Source: Streptococcus pseudopneumoniae (lineage in GTDB: Bacteria; Bacillota; Bacilli; Lactobacillales; Streptococcaceae). From it: 48,285 nucleotides of DNA. Within the stretch, counting starts at the first letter, position 1, and every line of letters starts with the position of its first letter. Below, piece after piece: positions 30,201 through 40,520 of this stretch. The notes under the pieces are model-generated. The model had not been told where the DNA came from, searched no databases, and saw only the letters and a list, made by a program, of their open reading frames with translations. The stretch covers positions 1 to 48,285 of the forward strand of contig NZ_JWAJ01000083.1 of NCBI RefSeq assembly GCF_001068775.1, written 5' to 3'. Made by a program: the position numbers and the translations under genes.

Positions 30201-31301
30201 TCAGTAACCAAACTCTTCTGTTACTACACTAAGTGCACGTTCAATAACAACATGCATATCATAATATTTATAGTCTGCCAAACGTCCACAGAAGATAACC
30301 TTGTCATTTTTGGCCGCTTCTTCTTGGTATTTAGCAAACATGGCATTGTTTTTTTCATCATTAATTGGATAGTATGGTTCATCTCCACGTTTCCAATCAG
30401 CAGGATATTCACGGGTTATAACTGTCTTTGGTTGAGTACCATACTCGAAGTGCTTGTGCTCAATGATACGAGTGTAAGGAATCTCACGTTCTGTATAGTT
30501 AACCACTGCATTCCCTTGATGGTTTTCCTCATCCAAAACTTCATGTTCGAATCGAAGACTGCGATATTCCAATTCACCATGCTTGTAGTCAAAGTATTGG
30601 TCAATCATTCCTGTGAAGACAACTTTTTTAGTTGATGCTTCGAGTTCTTCCCGATTGGCAAAGAAGTCTACACCAAGCTCCACTTCAACATCACCAAGCA
30701 TGTTTTCGATAATGACATTATAACCACCGATTGGAATCCCTTGGTAACGGTCGTTAAAGTAGTTATTATCAAAGGTCAAACGCACTGGGAGGCGCTTGAT
30801 GATAAATGGTGGAAGTTCTGTTGCAAAACGTCCCCATTGTTTTTCTGTGTAGCCCTTGATCAATTTTTCATAAATGTCCGGACCAATCAACTTGATAGCT
30901 TGTTCTTCCAAGTTCTTGGGCTCAACATCCTTCATATCCGCCGTTTGCTCCGCAATCTTGTCTTTGACTTCTTGTGGTGTCTTAGTTCCCCACATAGCGT
31001 AGAAGGTGTTCATGTTGAAAGGAAGATTGTAAAGACTGCCCTTGTAGTTGGCTACTGGTGAGTTGATATAGTTATTAAACTCAGCAAACTGGTTGACATA
31101 GTCCCAAACTTTTTTATTTGAAGTATGGAAAATGTGGGCACCGTACTTGTGAACGTTGATACCTTCAACGTTTTCACAGTAGATATTTCCACCGATGTGA
31201 TCACGCTTGTCAATCACTTTTACTTTTTTTCCACGTTTTGTGGCTTCGTGTGCAAAGATTGCCCCTGACAAACCTGCACCAACGATAAGATAATCGTACA
31301 T
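30201..31301 (-). CDS. glf: UDP-galactopyranose mutase
   Basis: Converts UDP-galactopyranose to UDP-galactofuranose, the donor for Galf residues. The 366-residue flavoprotein begins with the FAD-binding motif YLIVGAGLSGAIFAHEA and has RDHIGGNIY near 33, KYGAHIFHTSNKKVW near 53, and conserved arginine-containing regions near 175 and 285. Its presence predicts Galf in the polymer and fits the GlfT-like transferase at 36122-37099. Confidence 0.97.
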   Translation of the reverse strand: MYDYLIVGAGLSGAIFAHEATKRGKKVKVIDKRDHIGGNIYCENVEGINVHKYGAHIFHTSNKKVWDYVNQFAEFNNYINSPVANYKGSLYNLPFNMNTFYAMWGTKTPQEVKDKIAEQTADMKDVEPKNLEEQAIKLIGPDIYEKLIKGYTEKQWGRFATELPPFIIKRLPVRLTFDNNYFNDRYQGIPIGGYNVIIENMLGDVEVELGVDFFANREELEASTKKVVFTGMIDQYFDYKHGELEYRSLRFEHEVLDEENHQGNAVVNYTEREIPYTRIIEHKHFEYGTQPKTVITREYPADWKRGDEPYYPINDEKNNAMFAKYQEEAAKNDKVIFCGRLADYKYYDMHVVIERALSVVTEEFGY

Positions 31302-31322
31302 AGTTCACTCCTATTAAATAAA

Positions 31323-32321
31323 TTATAATTTAACGATTCGATTTAAATAAGGGATTTTCAACAATATTCCAACCACAATGAAACTAATGCTTAATGTGAA
31401 GATGACAAAAAGGAAATGGGCTCCTGTAAAACTGAATCCCACTAGTTTCTCCCACACCTTCATAATATATGTATGTGTAACAAAAACTCCCATTGTTTGA
31501 TTAGAAAGATTGATAATCCATCTGTTTTTATCTGTATTTAAATCAAACGTGAGTACCGTCAAAAAAGTTCCTAAACTTACAGCTTTCACAAGAATACTAT
31601 CGTAAAAATATTCAGCAAAAAGATTATGATGAATATCCTTCGCTATCACAAACAAGATTAACGGTGAAGCAAATAGTAAAACTACGGTGATTACTTTCAT
31701 CCAACTCTTAAAACATTTTTTAAGAATATCCAAGTTGAATTGAGCGAGAAAACCACCTAAAATATAATAGAAAAACCAAGTCCATAATCTAAACGTTTGT
31801 ATAATATAAAACTGCACCGGAAATTGAACCAAATAATTTGTCAGTTCAAACATCAAACCAATAATTACTAGGAGAGTTAAAATAAGTAAATATTTATTTT
31901 TTGAATTTAGAAACTTTTTCAAAATAGGTAAACACAAGTAAATAATTATTAGAGCACCAAAAAACCAAAATTGAAAAAAATAACCTTTTTGTATCAAAGA
32001 GTCCAAAATTATTCTTATAGGATTTTCGGAAAAATTTCTCTTATATATCCAAATTATTAAAGACCAAATTGATACGGTTATAAAAATCCATTTTACTTTC
32101 TGCAGGATGTATGAATAGCTAATCTTATTCCTTCCCAATAGTAAATAGCCATTTACCATAAAAAATAGAGGAATTGAATAGGTACCTAAGTAATATAAAT
32201 ATGTCAAATAATTCCAAGAGCTAGTTCCTTTAAATCCTGATATTGTAGTATGGAGTAATACAACTCCTATACAAGCCATGATTTTAAGGAAATCTAGGTT
32301 TATATTCCGTATTTTCTTCAT
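31323..32321 (-). CDS. Acyltransferase-3 family membrane protein (probable O-acetyltransferase)
   Basis: A 332-residue membrane protein with about ten hydrophobic segments and the family motif DFLKIMACIGVVLLHTT near 10-26, with the conserved histidine in VLLH. Such proteins add acetyl or other acyl groups to sugars of surface polymers. It overlaps wzx by four bases. Base composition is AT-rich compared with the flanking core genes, as is common for serotype-specific genes. Which sugar is modified cannot be told. Confidence 0.85.
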   Translation of the reverse strand: MKKIRNINLDFLKIMACIGVVLLHTTISGFKGTSSWNYLTYLYYLGTYSIPLFFMVNGYLLLGRNKISYSYILQKVKWIFITVSIWSLIIWIYKRNFSENPIRIILDSLIQKGYFFQFWFFGALIIIYLCLPILKKFLNSKNKYLLILTLLVIIGLMFELTNYLVQFPVQFYIIQTFRLWTWFFYYILGGFLAQFNLDILKKCFKSWMKVITVVLLFASPLILFVIAKDIHHNLFAEYFYDSILVKAVSLGTFLTVLTFDLNTDKNRWIINLSNQTMGVFVTHTYIMKVWEKLVGFSFTGAHFLFVIFTLSISFIVVGILLKIPYLNRIVKL

Positions 32322-33739
32322 TTCGATCGTTTTCCTATCATTTGTTTTATTTCAACCATATTTACTACTCTAAGGCATATTACTGCGATAAGATAAATCA
32401 ATCCGCCAAGCACCGCATAGACTAAAACATTTAGGGTTGGTGTCAAATGTAAAATCGATTTTATAAGTAACAATAAAGCATACATAACGGCTGAAGCCAA
32501 AAAAATCTTTGCCATTGCCCCCATAATCAGCACTTCTTTAAGATAAGTTCGTGTGAAGTAGAGTTGAATCCCCCATACCAAAGTTTCTGTCAACACTGAC
32601 ACAATCGCAGCTCCAATAAAGCCCAATTTGGGCAGGAAGATTAGGTTCAATCCGACACTGACAATGGCGGGAACAGTTGTCGAAATCATAAATTCTTTAT
32701 TTTTATTATGAGGGATCAGAATTTGAATCCCCATGATATTGGTCCATCCGATAAAGAACATTCTAAAAATCATGATGGAAATGGCATAACGCGCATCCTG
32801 GAAATCCTTTCCTAGAAAGAACTGAACAAAGTCATCATTGACAATCAGCATGCCTGCAATAATCGGGAAAATGACCAAATTATAAATCAGGAAGGACATT
32901 TGATGCATCTTGTTAACAGCCTTGTGGTCACCTGAGGATAAGAGGCTCGATACACGAGGCAACATGACACTGCCCAGCGAGGTCACCAAGGTCAACAAAA
33001 TATTGACGAGTTTTAAGGCCTGGTCATAAATCCCCACATCCTTTGTAGAGGCGAGGGCTCCCAGCATGGTCCGGTCAAGGGTGACATAGAGGGAAATGGC
33101 AATCTGCGGTAAAAAGAGCAGAATGACTGGTTTCAAATGCACCCGTGCATAGGCCATATCAAAATGGGCTTTCCCAATGAACTCCCGAGCAGGTAGCCAC
33201 ATACTCAGCTGACCTAAGAGCTCAAAGATAGTTAGTAAAAATACATAGAGATAAAGATCATTGGCAGATTTGACAAACAAGAAGATGGAGATGACTCCAA
33301 CCAGTTTGACTGTGATATTCCTAACCGTAATCTTGCGGAAGTCCTCTAACCCCTGAAAGAGCCAGGAAATGTCTAGTCCTTTAGAAATCAAGCTAAGTCC
33401 TAGGATATAAGCAACAGTGTTTTGCATAGAAGGAAGGGTCACACATAAAATAATATAGAGGATAAGGGATAAAATCGTAGCCCCCAACTGAAGGGTATAA
33501 ATCCCCCAGAAATTTTTTTGGATGTCTTTCCAATGTCCCGAAATCTCCTTAGTCCCATAGTTGGCCACTCCTAGCGTCGCCAAAAGGATAAAATAGGTGA
33601 CAATGGAATTGAAATAGCCGTAGGTCCCTAGATCATCTGAACTAAAAACACGTGTCACATAGGGAGTGGTGATAATCGGCAAGATGATCACCAGCAACTG
33701 GTAGGAGAGATTATAGGCGTAATTTTTTAACACTTTCAT
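32318..33739 (-). CDS. wzx: Wzx polysaccharide flippase
   Basis: Flips lipid-linked repeat units to the outer face of the membrane. The 473-residue protein has the twelve-or-so hydrophobic segments of the polysaccharide transporter (MOP) family. Its N-terminus, NYAYNLSYQLLVIILPIITTP followed by YVTRVFS, is typical. Less AT-rich than its neighbours wzy and the acyltransferase, suggesting a different history. Confidence 0.93.
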   Translation of the reverse strand: MKVLKNYAYNLSYQLLVIILPIITTPYVTRVFSSDDLGTYGYFNSIVTYFILLATLGVANYGTKEISGHWKDIQKNFWGIYTLQLGATILSLILYIILCVTLPSMQNTVAYILGLSLISKGLDISWLFQGLEDFRKITVRNITVKLVGVISIFLFVKSANDLYLYVFLLTIFELLGQLSMWLPAREFIGKAHFDMAYARVHLKPVILLFLPQIAISLYVTLDRTMLGALASTKDVGIYDQALKLVNILLTLVTSLGSVMLPRVSSLLSSGDHKAVNKMHQMSFLIYNLVIFPIIAGMLIVNDDFVQFFLGKDFQDARYAISIMIFRMFFIGWTNIMGIQILIPHNKNKEFMISTTVPAIVSVGLNLIFLPKLGFIGAAIVSVLTETLVWGIQLYFTRTYLKEVLIMGAMAKIFLASAVMYALLLLIKSILHLTPTLNVLVYAVLGGLIYLIAVICLRVVNMVEIKQMIGKRSK

Positions 33740-33788
33740 AAGGATGTAACTCGTCTTAATCTTTCTTTTTAACTGGACTTAACTCATT

Positions 33789-34955
33789 TTATTCAATTTT
33801 GTTATCTGGATTTATAATAAACAATCGACTGATGAATAAAATTAATGGAGAGTAGCGAAGAACCAACATTTGAGGATCAAACATTCCATGAATAATCATA
33901 ATTCCTAAACAGGCAAGTACGATATCTTTTCTAATCGATACAAAATATCTCATAACTTTAGTAAGAGCAAACAACATGAAGGAACTGACTATCAATCCAT
34001 CAATAACTAATAACTGAACAAAAGAGCTATCAATATAATTATAATTACTAGCGAAATTCCCAAATATATCTAACATAGAAAAAGAAATTCGTTGCCCAAA
34101 CAAATGAACTCCAAAATTTTGAAAACCTTCTACACTAAGCCGTAGTCGATTGTGAGTGAATTTATCTACGAAGTGGAAGAGATTCCCAGATGAATAAAAA
34201 CAAAAATACAAGATAATTGCTAAAGCTACAATAAAACCGTAATGCGCAAGTTCCTTTGACCAGAAATTTCCAATGATAAACTCTTTTTTAAAGATTTTAA
34301 TACTAAACAAAGCATAGGTTAGTATCAAAATACTTAAGTAAAATGGACTGGATGTCGAAGTTTGTTGGTGCATGTAAATCGTAGCCAAAAATAAAGCCAG
34401 CAATTCCATGTAAGAAATCTTCTTCCCTCTAAACATAAGATAACTACATAGTGCAAAGAACATACGTTGTGAAGCAAATGATACATAATTAAAACCCAAA
34501 CTAAAACGATAACCACCATCCGCACTCATAAACATATTGGTAATAATACCTTTTTGACTAGCATAAATTGTCAAACAAAGCACTAGGAATGTCGCCACAG
34601 AAAAAGTTCCTAATAATTTTCTAAAATCAATATCTCTAGCAGAAAAAACAAGAAATAGCACATTTATATTTAATATTCCATCACGATTTTTTGAAACTAT
34701 AGACATCACTATAAAAAATACTAATACTATTAATAATTGTTTCCAATGAAATCTAAAATAATGTAGAGTTTTCGAAAAGTTTATCAACTCCTTTATTAAT
34801 AGCAATAAAATAGTACAATAAAGTAGTATGCGATAAAATGATAGAAAACCGTCTAATCGAACAAAATAAGTGGTTGTGACTAATGAAGCGACAACAACCC
34901 ACACAAATAGGGTAAATAAATAGATTTTTTCTGAAATAAACCGATTGTTTTTCAC
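33789..34955 (-). CDS. wzy: Wzy repeat-unit polymerase (probable)
   Basis: A 388-residue, very hydrophobic protein with about ten membrane segments and a larger polar loop near 260-300 (SSGNLFHFVDKFTHNRLRLS and beyond), the usual architecture of Wzy polymerases, which share little sequence. The call rests on topology and on its place between the glycosyltransferases and wzx. Strongly AT-rich. It would join repeat units outside the membrane. Confidence 0.85.
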   Translation of the reverse strand: MKNNRFISEKIYLFTLFVWVVVASLVTTTYFVRLDGFLSFYRILLYCTILLLLIKELINFSKTLHYFRFHWKQLLIVLVFFIVMSIVSKNRDGILNINVLFLVFSARDIDFRKLLGTFSVATFLVLCLTIYASQKGIITNMFMSADGGYRFSLGFNYVSFASQRMFFALCSYLMFRGKKISYMELLALFLATIYMHQQTSTSSPFYLSILILTYALFSIKIFKKEFIIGNFWSKELAHYGFIVALAIILYFCFYSSGNLFHFVDKFTHNRLRLSVEGFQNFGVHLFGQRISFSMLDIFGNFASNYNYIDSSFVQLLVIDGLIVSSFMLFALTKVMRYFVSIRKDIVLACLGIMIIHGMFDPQMLVLRYSPLILFISRLFIINPDNKIE

Positions 34956-35079
34956 AAGTACTTTCCATTCCTTTCGATTATTGTATTAGAGAAAACCAAA
35001 ATAATTCAAACGTAAGATAAATAGTAATAAGGTCAGTCATATATGTTGACTCTGTAAAAATTTCGAAATATTACACGAA

Positions 35080-36108
35080 TCAATCTTTCCTAAACCTCTC
35101 ATACCCCTTAATTTTATCCATTATCCGATTGTAAATTAAACATAATTTGTATTGTTTAAATCTCAACAACTTTCTAAATACAACATAACGACATCCAATG
35201 GAATAATCTAGTCTACTACTATTAAAAGCCTTTGAAAATTTATTATCTTCTATTGTGGTTTTCATCAATTTTGACGCTTTATTTAAAGAGTAGGTTCCAT
35301 TTAACCAAAGTGGTCCAAAGTAACGATCAATAAAAATAGTCATTGCATTTAAGATGAACTTATCCTCTAGTAATTGTTTATCAGAATTATCAGGATAGAT
35401 GGATAATATTTTTCTTACCTGATTCACAAATTCTACTTGACCGGCTAGATTTTTTTCGTTATAGAACATTAAACTATGCGTACCTGTTACAGTATAAAAT
35501 TTTTCTGAACTAAGTAGTACATTATCTGCATAAGTAATAAAGTTAAAATTAAATAGCACATCTTCACTTACAGATAACTCTGTATTGAATCTTATCCTAT
35601 TTTTATTAACTATCTCTGTTCTAAAGAACTTTCCTGCTACTCCAGGTTCAATGCCATATTCACCAATTCGTAACGAATTTTTAAAAACATTGATTTTCTT
35701 TTCAAAAGAAATTCCTGGTATATATAGATTTCTATCCAAATATTTAACATCTGTGAACAAGATATCAAAATTATTTTCTATACTTGAAAAAATATCTAAA
35801 AAGTTCTCTTCAAAAAGATCATCACTATCAACAAAACTGATAAATGCCCCTGATACCATATCCAATGCTGTGTTTCTAGCTTGACTTACACCACCGTGGT
35901 TATTTCGTATAATAATCAAATTATCAAAAACAGATTTATATTCTTCCAATATAGCAACAGTACTATCAGTTGAACCATCATCAACACAGATTATTTCCAC
36001 AGAACTACTGTGTTGACCAATTGAAGCAATTAAACTATCCATCGTTTTTGCCAAGTATTCTGAAGAGTTAAAAGTTGGCATGATAAAGCTCAACAGTAAT
36101 TCAGACAT
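35080..36108 (-). CDS. Glycosyltransferase family 2
   Basis: A 342-residue GT-A enzyme. The N-terminus SFIMPTFNSSEYLAKTMDSL, then VDDGSTDST near 40 and the metal-binding FVDSDDLFEENF near 91 are classic GT2. Acceptor and donor cannot be read from sequence. In the operon it follows the putative Galf transferase, so it probably adds one of the last sugars of the repeat. The strong AT bias matches wzy. Confidence 0.88.
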   Translation of the reverse strand: MSELLLSFIMPTFNSSEYLAKTMDSLIASIGQHSSSVEIICVDDGSTDSTVAILEEYKSVFDNLIIIRNNHGGVSQARNTALDMVSGAFISFVDSDDLFEENFLDIFSSIENNFDILFTDVKYLDRNLYIPGISFEKKINVFKNSLRIGEYGIEPGVAGKFFRTEIVNKNRIRFNTELSVSEDVLFNFNFITYADNVLLSSEKFYTVTGTHSLMFYNEKNLAGQVEFVNQVRKILSIYPDNSDKQLLEDKFILNAMTIFIDRYFGPLWLNGTYSLNKASKLMKTTIEDNKFSKAFNSSRLDYSIGCRYVVFRKLLRFKQYKLCLIYNRIMDKIKGYERFRKD

Positions 36109-36121
36109 TTTTTACTCCTTA

Positions 36122-37099
36122 TTAATAATTAGGATCCACTCGTTTCCCCATACGTTGAAAAACACCATCCCAAAAACCTTTCCAAATAATCGGGAAGTTC
36201 TGTTTTAAATGTCGATGGCGAATTGAAATCACAAGATGATGAGCAATTAGTATCAGCGGACTTAATTGACGAACCTTCCAATTCGTTCCATAACGTTTGT
36301 CAAAAATAATATTATTTCGAATTTTATAATAGTTTCGCCAATTATAAGGTTCTTCCTGTTTAACAACACTTGGATCTGTCTTCACTGCAAGTTGACGATG
36401 TAATTGTGCTTTAGTAGCAAACACAATTTCTGAATACTGTTGAAGGCGTTGTGCAAAATCTGAATCATCGTATTCAATAAAAAATCCACTATCAGGAATA
36501 CCAACTTTACGAAGTAATGACATTTCAACTACAGGGCCTTCAAAGGGCATATCAACAACTTTTATAGCATCATCATTAAACGGACCATAAGTTACTGTTT
36601 TTCTCATTTCTGTCCAAAACTTATGATAATCATCAAAGTCAAAGTTAGTAATGGCTCTATCATCAAAATTTTCATCGGTACGATTCGGTATACCTACTTG
36701 AACACTTTGTAAAGCCATTTGTTCCATAATTTTTTCTAAACAATCAGGTTCAGGATAGACATCATCATCCATAATCCACACGTAATCGTAATCAAGTTTG
36801 GATATTAATTTAATACCATTGGCAAATCCGCCGGCTCCCCCAAGATTTTCATGATTATGATAATAATAAAAACGTCTTCCATCCTTCTCTGTTTCATACA
36901 GATGATTTTCTACTATTTCATTGCCTTTTGCATCAATGTAGCCTAAATCAATAAGTGTTTCTTCCGTATTGTCCGTAGCATTGTTATTAAAAATCAATAC
37001 TCCAGAAACATTTTGCTGTTGATTTAAAATACCTTCTAGTGCCTTTTGAAGATATTTTGAGCGATTGTAAGTTACTACAAGGGCACAAACTGATTTCAT
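36122..37099 (-). CDS. GT2 glycosyltransferase, GlfT-like (probable galactofuranosyltransferase)
   Basis: A 325-residue enzyme beginning SVCALVVTYNRSKYLQKALE, with FNNNATDNTEETL near 37, NLGGAGGFANGI near 84 and the metal site WIMDDDVYPEPD near 108. The spacing and the GGAGGF motif are those of GlfT2/RfbF-like transferases, many of which use UDP-Galf. glf in the same operon supports this. From memory it is like WefD-type proteins of oral streptococcal receptor polysaccharide loci, but the symbol is not assigned. Confidence 0.85.
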   Translation of the reverse strand: MKSVCALVVTYNRSKYLQKALEGILNQQQNVSGVLIFNNNATDNTEETLIDLGYIDAKGNEIVENHLYETEKDGRRFYYYHNHENLGGAGGFANGIKLISKLDYDYVWIMDDDVYPEPDCLEKIMEQMALQSVQVGIPNRTDENFDDRAITNFDFDDYHKFWTEMRKTVTYGPFNDDAIKVVDMPFEGPVVEMSLLRKVGIPDSGFFIEYDDSDFAQRLQQYSEIVFATKAQLHRQLAVKTDPSVVKQEEPYNWRNYYKIRNNIIFDKRYGTNWKVRQLSPLILIAHHLVISIRHRHLKQNFPIIWKGFWDGVFQRMGKRVDPNY

Positions 37100-37117
37100 A
37101 TTTAACTCCTTATCAAT

Positions 37118-38119
37118 CTATAATTCAAATGAACTTTTATCAGGAAACAGTTGATCCATCTCCTTTACAAAGTCCACCATTACTTTTTCTTCGTCTTGAA
37201 TATTAAATCCATCATTGATACACATAATTTGGTATTTACCAGAATTCAATAAGCTCCAAAATTCTGGTCCTGCATTGTCCAAAGAAAAAAGACCTCCCAA
37301 CTTAGGATTTCCAACTGCGTATTGCCCACTAGCAATTTGCCAATACTTAAAGAGCCATACATTAGTGTCGGAAGGATTTCGGAAACGGCTAGCTGAAGTT
37401 TTTTCTAAGATATCTTTTTCCTTTTCCCATACCCATTGCATTGTTGATTTTAACAGAGGATATGGCAAGTGGCTCTCCCAAAAGCCACAGATAAATTTAC
37501 TATTTTTATATAGTAGCGATTTAACTATATTTTTTAATCCTTGCTTGGGATCAAAAAAATGTCCATTTTTTAAAATTTCATTTCGAGTAAAGTGGCTAGT
37601 AATAATTTCCATATCATTTATCTGAAAATTCCCTGTTCCATATCTCTCAGGAATAATCGGAGATAGAGCAGTATTATATCTAGGCAATCCTTCCTCTGAG
37701 AAGAAATCATCAGGTGATACGGGGGCGGTTAGATACATATCATCATTGAAAAAAACAAAATGCTCTGACAAACCTGGTATCCTATGAATGTTACTTTCAA
37801 TTGGGTTAGCAGAAAAAACTGGTAAATAATCCTGACAAATAATATCTTTATGATCTACTATTACCAATTTTTCATTACTAATATTCAACCAATCTGGTCT
37901 TTGATTGTCTGTTACAAGATAAACTTTATTTACCCAAGGTGCAAATTTTTCCACCCCTCTAAACCAGTATTTAAAAGTTCCCCACTCACGGTAGGCCTTG
38001 ACAGAATTCATACTTTTTTGGGATGTATCTACAGTCTCGGAATATTCAGCCTTCTTAGCTTGCCAAACAGGATCTCCCCCATCTACCCAAGTAACAACAA
38101 AATCTATTGAAAATTTCAT
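37118..38119 (-). CDS. Stealth-family hexose-1-phosphate transferase
   Basis: A 333-residue protein with the Stealth signature [16 protein letters not shown] at 5-20, [13 protein letters not shown] near 67, the acidic [12 protein letters not shown] near 118, and [20 protein letters not shown] near 280. These enzymes move a whole sugar-1-phosphate, leaving a phosphodiester in the polymer. WefC (GalNAc-1-P) and WefF (Gal-1-P) in oral streptococci and capsule enzymes of Neisseria are relatives. Whether it transfers Gal-1-P or GalNAc-1-P cannot be decided here. A ribosome site GGGAG precedes the ATG. Confidence 0.92.
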   Translation of the reverse strand: MKFSIDFVVTWVDGGDPVWQAKKAEYSETVDTSQKSMNSVKAYREWGTFKYWFRGVEKFAPWVNKVYLVTDNQRPDWLNISNEKLVIVDHKDIICQDYLPVFSANPIESNIHRIPGLSEHFVFFNDDMYLTAPVSPDDFFSEEGLPRYNTALSPIIPERYGTGNFQINDMEIITSHFTRNEILKNGHFFDPKQGLKNIVKSLLYKNSKFICGFWESHLPYPLLKSTMQWVWEKEKDILEKTSASRFRNPSDTNVWLFKYWQIASGQYAVGNPKLGGLFSLDNAGPEFWSLLNSGKYQIMCINDGFNIQDEEKVMVDFVKEMDQLFPDKSSFEL

Positions 38120-38141
38120 ACTACTCCCTTAATAATGTTTG

Positions 38142-38165
38142 ATTATAATTATAATTATAATTATA
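38142..38165. repeat. Hexanucleotide tandem repeat (ATTATA)4
   Basis: Four perfect ATTATA units, overlapping the stop codon of the GT4 gene and ending 22 bases before the Stealth gene start. On the minus (coding) strand it reads as four TATAAT units. Confidence 0.85.
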
Positions 38166-39315
38166 AGTTACAGTTATCATACAACTCCGAAAAATGCCGA
38201 ATATAACTTCCCAACGAAAAGAATTCTTTTTGGCGTTGGATAGATGCACTCCCAAACTGCTCTCTTTTCTCGGTATTGTCAGCCAATTCGTGAATAGCCT
38301 TAGACAATTCTTCAGGCTGATTCGGTGTAGCAAGAATTCCGTTTTCGCCTTCCTTCACCATCTCACAGACACCTCCATGACGGTAACCAACTACAGGCTT
38401 GCCACAGGCCATGGCTTCTAATACGACTGTTGGCAGTGGATCTGGATTGGTACTTGGCAAGACAAAGATATCAAACATATTATAAAGTTCTGTCGTCTTG
38501 CTATAATAGTCGATCCTCTTGATTTGTCCAGCAACTGGTAATTCTGAAATGGTTTTTTCCAACTCTTCCACGCGCCACTCTTCACCTTCAAATGCACTAC
38601 CTGCTAAAAAGGCTACTGCTTTGGAATTGACCTGTAAGATTGGAGTCACAGCTTCTAGAAAATCGCCTTGCCCTTTCCAGGCATTCACTCGACCAACCAT
38701 ACCAATGACAAGCGCATCTTTTGCGATACCAAACTGCTCACGAACGGCACTAGCATCCATTTCACGATAGACGGCATTATCAACACCATTATAGATGACT
38801 TGAACTTGGTCATCTCTTACAAAGTGAGACTGCTTGACGTGGTTGGCTACAGCATTTGAAACCGTCACAATCTTCTCAGCATATCGTCCCATCAAAAAAT
38901 TGATAAAATCTGAGATTGCTTTTGGTTTTACGATAATTTCATGTACATGCCAAATCAAAGGAAGTTTCAACTTACGTTTAAGATAAATTCCTTCAAGTAC
39001 CGCAGTGGTATTATTATGAATGAGAGTAATTCCGTTTTCCTTAGCATATTCAGCGATTTGCTTTGAATAACGGTTATATGAGCCAAAATACTCAAGAATT
39101 CCCTTAGGATTAAAATATTTACGGCGCAAGATTGGATAATCGATAATTTTAACTTTAGCACCAACCTTTTTCAATGCACCTACTAAGACACCATCATTGG
39201 GCAAAATAATGTGTACTTCAAATTCGTCTTTATTCAAGCCTTTAATAAGCTCCAACAAAACCTTGTCAGCACCATACATTTCGGCACCAGCGTGGAGATA
39301 TAAAATTTTCTGCAT
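38161..39315 (-). CDS. Glycosyltransferase family 4
   Basis: A 384-residue GT-B enzyme. The start at 39315 (MQKILYLHAGAEMYGADKVL) is chosen over one 16 codons upstream, which would overlap wchF. Motifs are the N-terminal GAEMYGADKVL, IGMVGRVNAWKGQGDFLEA near 203, and the donor-site block FVLPSTNPDPLPTVVLEAMA with E-x7-E near 285-300. Likely adds the third sugar (a Gal or GalNAc) in retaining fashion after WchA and WchF; the exact donor is unknown. Starts 2 bases after the wchF stop. Confidence 0.9.
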   Translation of the reverse strand: MQKILYLHAGAEMYGADKVLLELIKGLNKDEFEVHIILPNDGVLVGALKKVGAKVKIIDYPILRRKYFNPKGILEYFGSYNRYSKQIAEYAKENGITLIHNNTTAVLEGIYLKRKLKLPLIWHVHEIIVKPKAISDFINFLMGRYAEKIVTVSNAVANHVKQSHFVRDDQVQVIYNGVDNAVYREMDASAVREQFGIAKDALVIGMVGRVNAWKGQGDFLEAVTPILQVNSKAVAFLAGSAFEGEEWRVEELEKTISELPVAGQIKRIDYYSKTTELYNMFDIFVLPSTNPDPLPTVVLEAMACGKPVVGYRHGGVCEMVKEGENGILATPNQPEELSKAIHELADNTEKREQFGSASIQRQKEFFSLGSYIRHFSELYDNCNL

Positions 39316-39317
39316 TT

Positions 39318-40490
39318 CTAACCTATAAATAATTTCTCGTAGTCTGTAACAATCTTTTCCCAAGTGAAATAATCCGCAATTCTCTGATTTGATTGTCTAT
39401 CTAACTCATCAATCATTTTTGCATCAAATTGTTCAACTTTCTCGATTACTTGGGAAAGCTCATCTTTTTTCCAATAGATCGCACTTTGCTCCCCAACTTC
39501 GCGGTTAAAACCAACATCGAGTAGTAGGTTCAACTTTGTTGACTCCAAAGCTTCAAGTAGCGAAGGATTGGTTCCTCCAACTTCATGTCCATGGAAGTAA
39601 GCATAGGCGTTTTCTCGAATATACTTCAGAAGTTCTTGGTCGTAGACTGTTCCAACAAATTTCACTCGTGGATCTTTATCAAATCCAGTACTTGCTAATA
39701 GCTGATTATAAAATTTATTCTGTTCTACATTTGTGATTAGGACAAAGTCCTTCTTAGAGTTGGATGCTAAAAAGCCACGAATCATAGATTCATAGTTATT
39801 CTCTGGAACAAATCGTCCTACAACAAGGTAATACTCATTTTCAGAGATATTTTTATCTTTAAACCAAGAACGTACTTTTTCGTCACTACTCTTTAATGTA
39901 GAGCGAGTTGTATCCGTTCCATAGGCGATATAGGTTGTCTTAGGTTGAAACTGTTTATAATCTTCTTGGATATACTTTTCAATATTCTTACTATCACAAA
40001 CTAAAAGATCAGCATGTTTGACCATTAGACCTTCAGAAATTTTCCAGTAGCGACGAACTGGGGCGCTCCACTTAGCCCGCAACCACTCATGACCATCCGG
40101 ATTGACCAGAAGGGTCCCACCTAGCGCCTGGATTTTTTTCTTAATACCTCGGATAAATGGTCCAATGCGGCAGGCTAAGATATAGAAAACGGGAGCTTCA
40201 TCCTTATTTTCTTTGGCAATTTCAATAGCTTTGTTAATTGCCGCGACATCATATGCTATGGCTCGCGCTGGACCAATATTAGGAACATCGACGTTATAAC
40301 AGATAGCACCGTTATGTTCAAAAACATCCTCAATAATCCCTGATTTTGCAGAGTTCTCACGCATACAAGCCACATAATATTGGATAGCCTTATCTTGTTG
40401 AAAGGCTGTTAATTTTTCAACAAAGGTTTCAAATCCCCCATACCTAGCAGGAATTCCTTTCGAACCAATGATATAAACTGACTTTTTCAT
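39318..40490 (-). CDS. wchF: WchF-type rhamnosyltransferase
   Basis: Adds rhamnose to the primed lipid-linked glucose (beta1-4 in characterised streptococcal loci). The 390 residues begin SVYIIGSKGIPARYGGFETF, a mark of the WchF/Cps2T group, with NPDGHEWLRAKWSAPVRRYW near 131 and the donor-site region HGHEVGGTNPSLLEALES near 300. The gene pair wchA-wchF is the standard start of a Glc-Rha backbone in pneumococcal and oral streptococcal loci, and the rml genes provide the donor. Confidence 0.94.
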   Translation of the reverse strand: MKKSVYIIGSKGIPARYGGFETFVEKLTAFQQDKAIQYYVACMRENSAKSGIIEDVFEHNGAICYNVDVPNIGPARAIAYDVAAINKAIEIAKENKDEAPVFYILACRIGPFIRGIKKKIQALGGTLLVNPDGHEWLRAKWSAPVRRYWKISEGLMVKHADLLVCDSKNIEKYIQEDYKQFQPKTTYIAYGTDTTRSTLKSSDEKVRSWFKDKNISENEYYLVVGRFVPENNYESMIRGFLASNSKKDFVLITNVEQNKFYNQLLASTGFDKDPRVKFVGTVYDQELLKYIRENAYAYFHGHEVGGTNPSLLEALESTKLNLLLDVGFNREVGEQSAIYWKKDELSQVIEKVEQFDAKMIDELDRQSNQRIADYFTWEKIVTDYEKLFIG

Positions 40491-40520
40491 TTCTCTCCTA
40501 ATATGATGGACGTACAGAAA

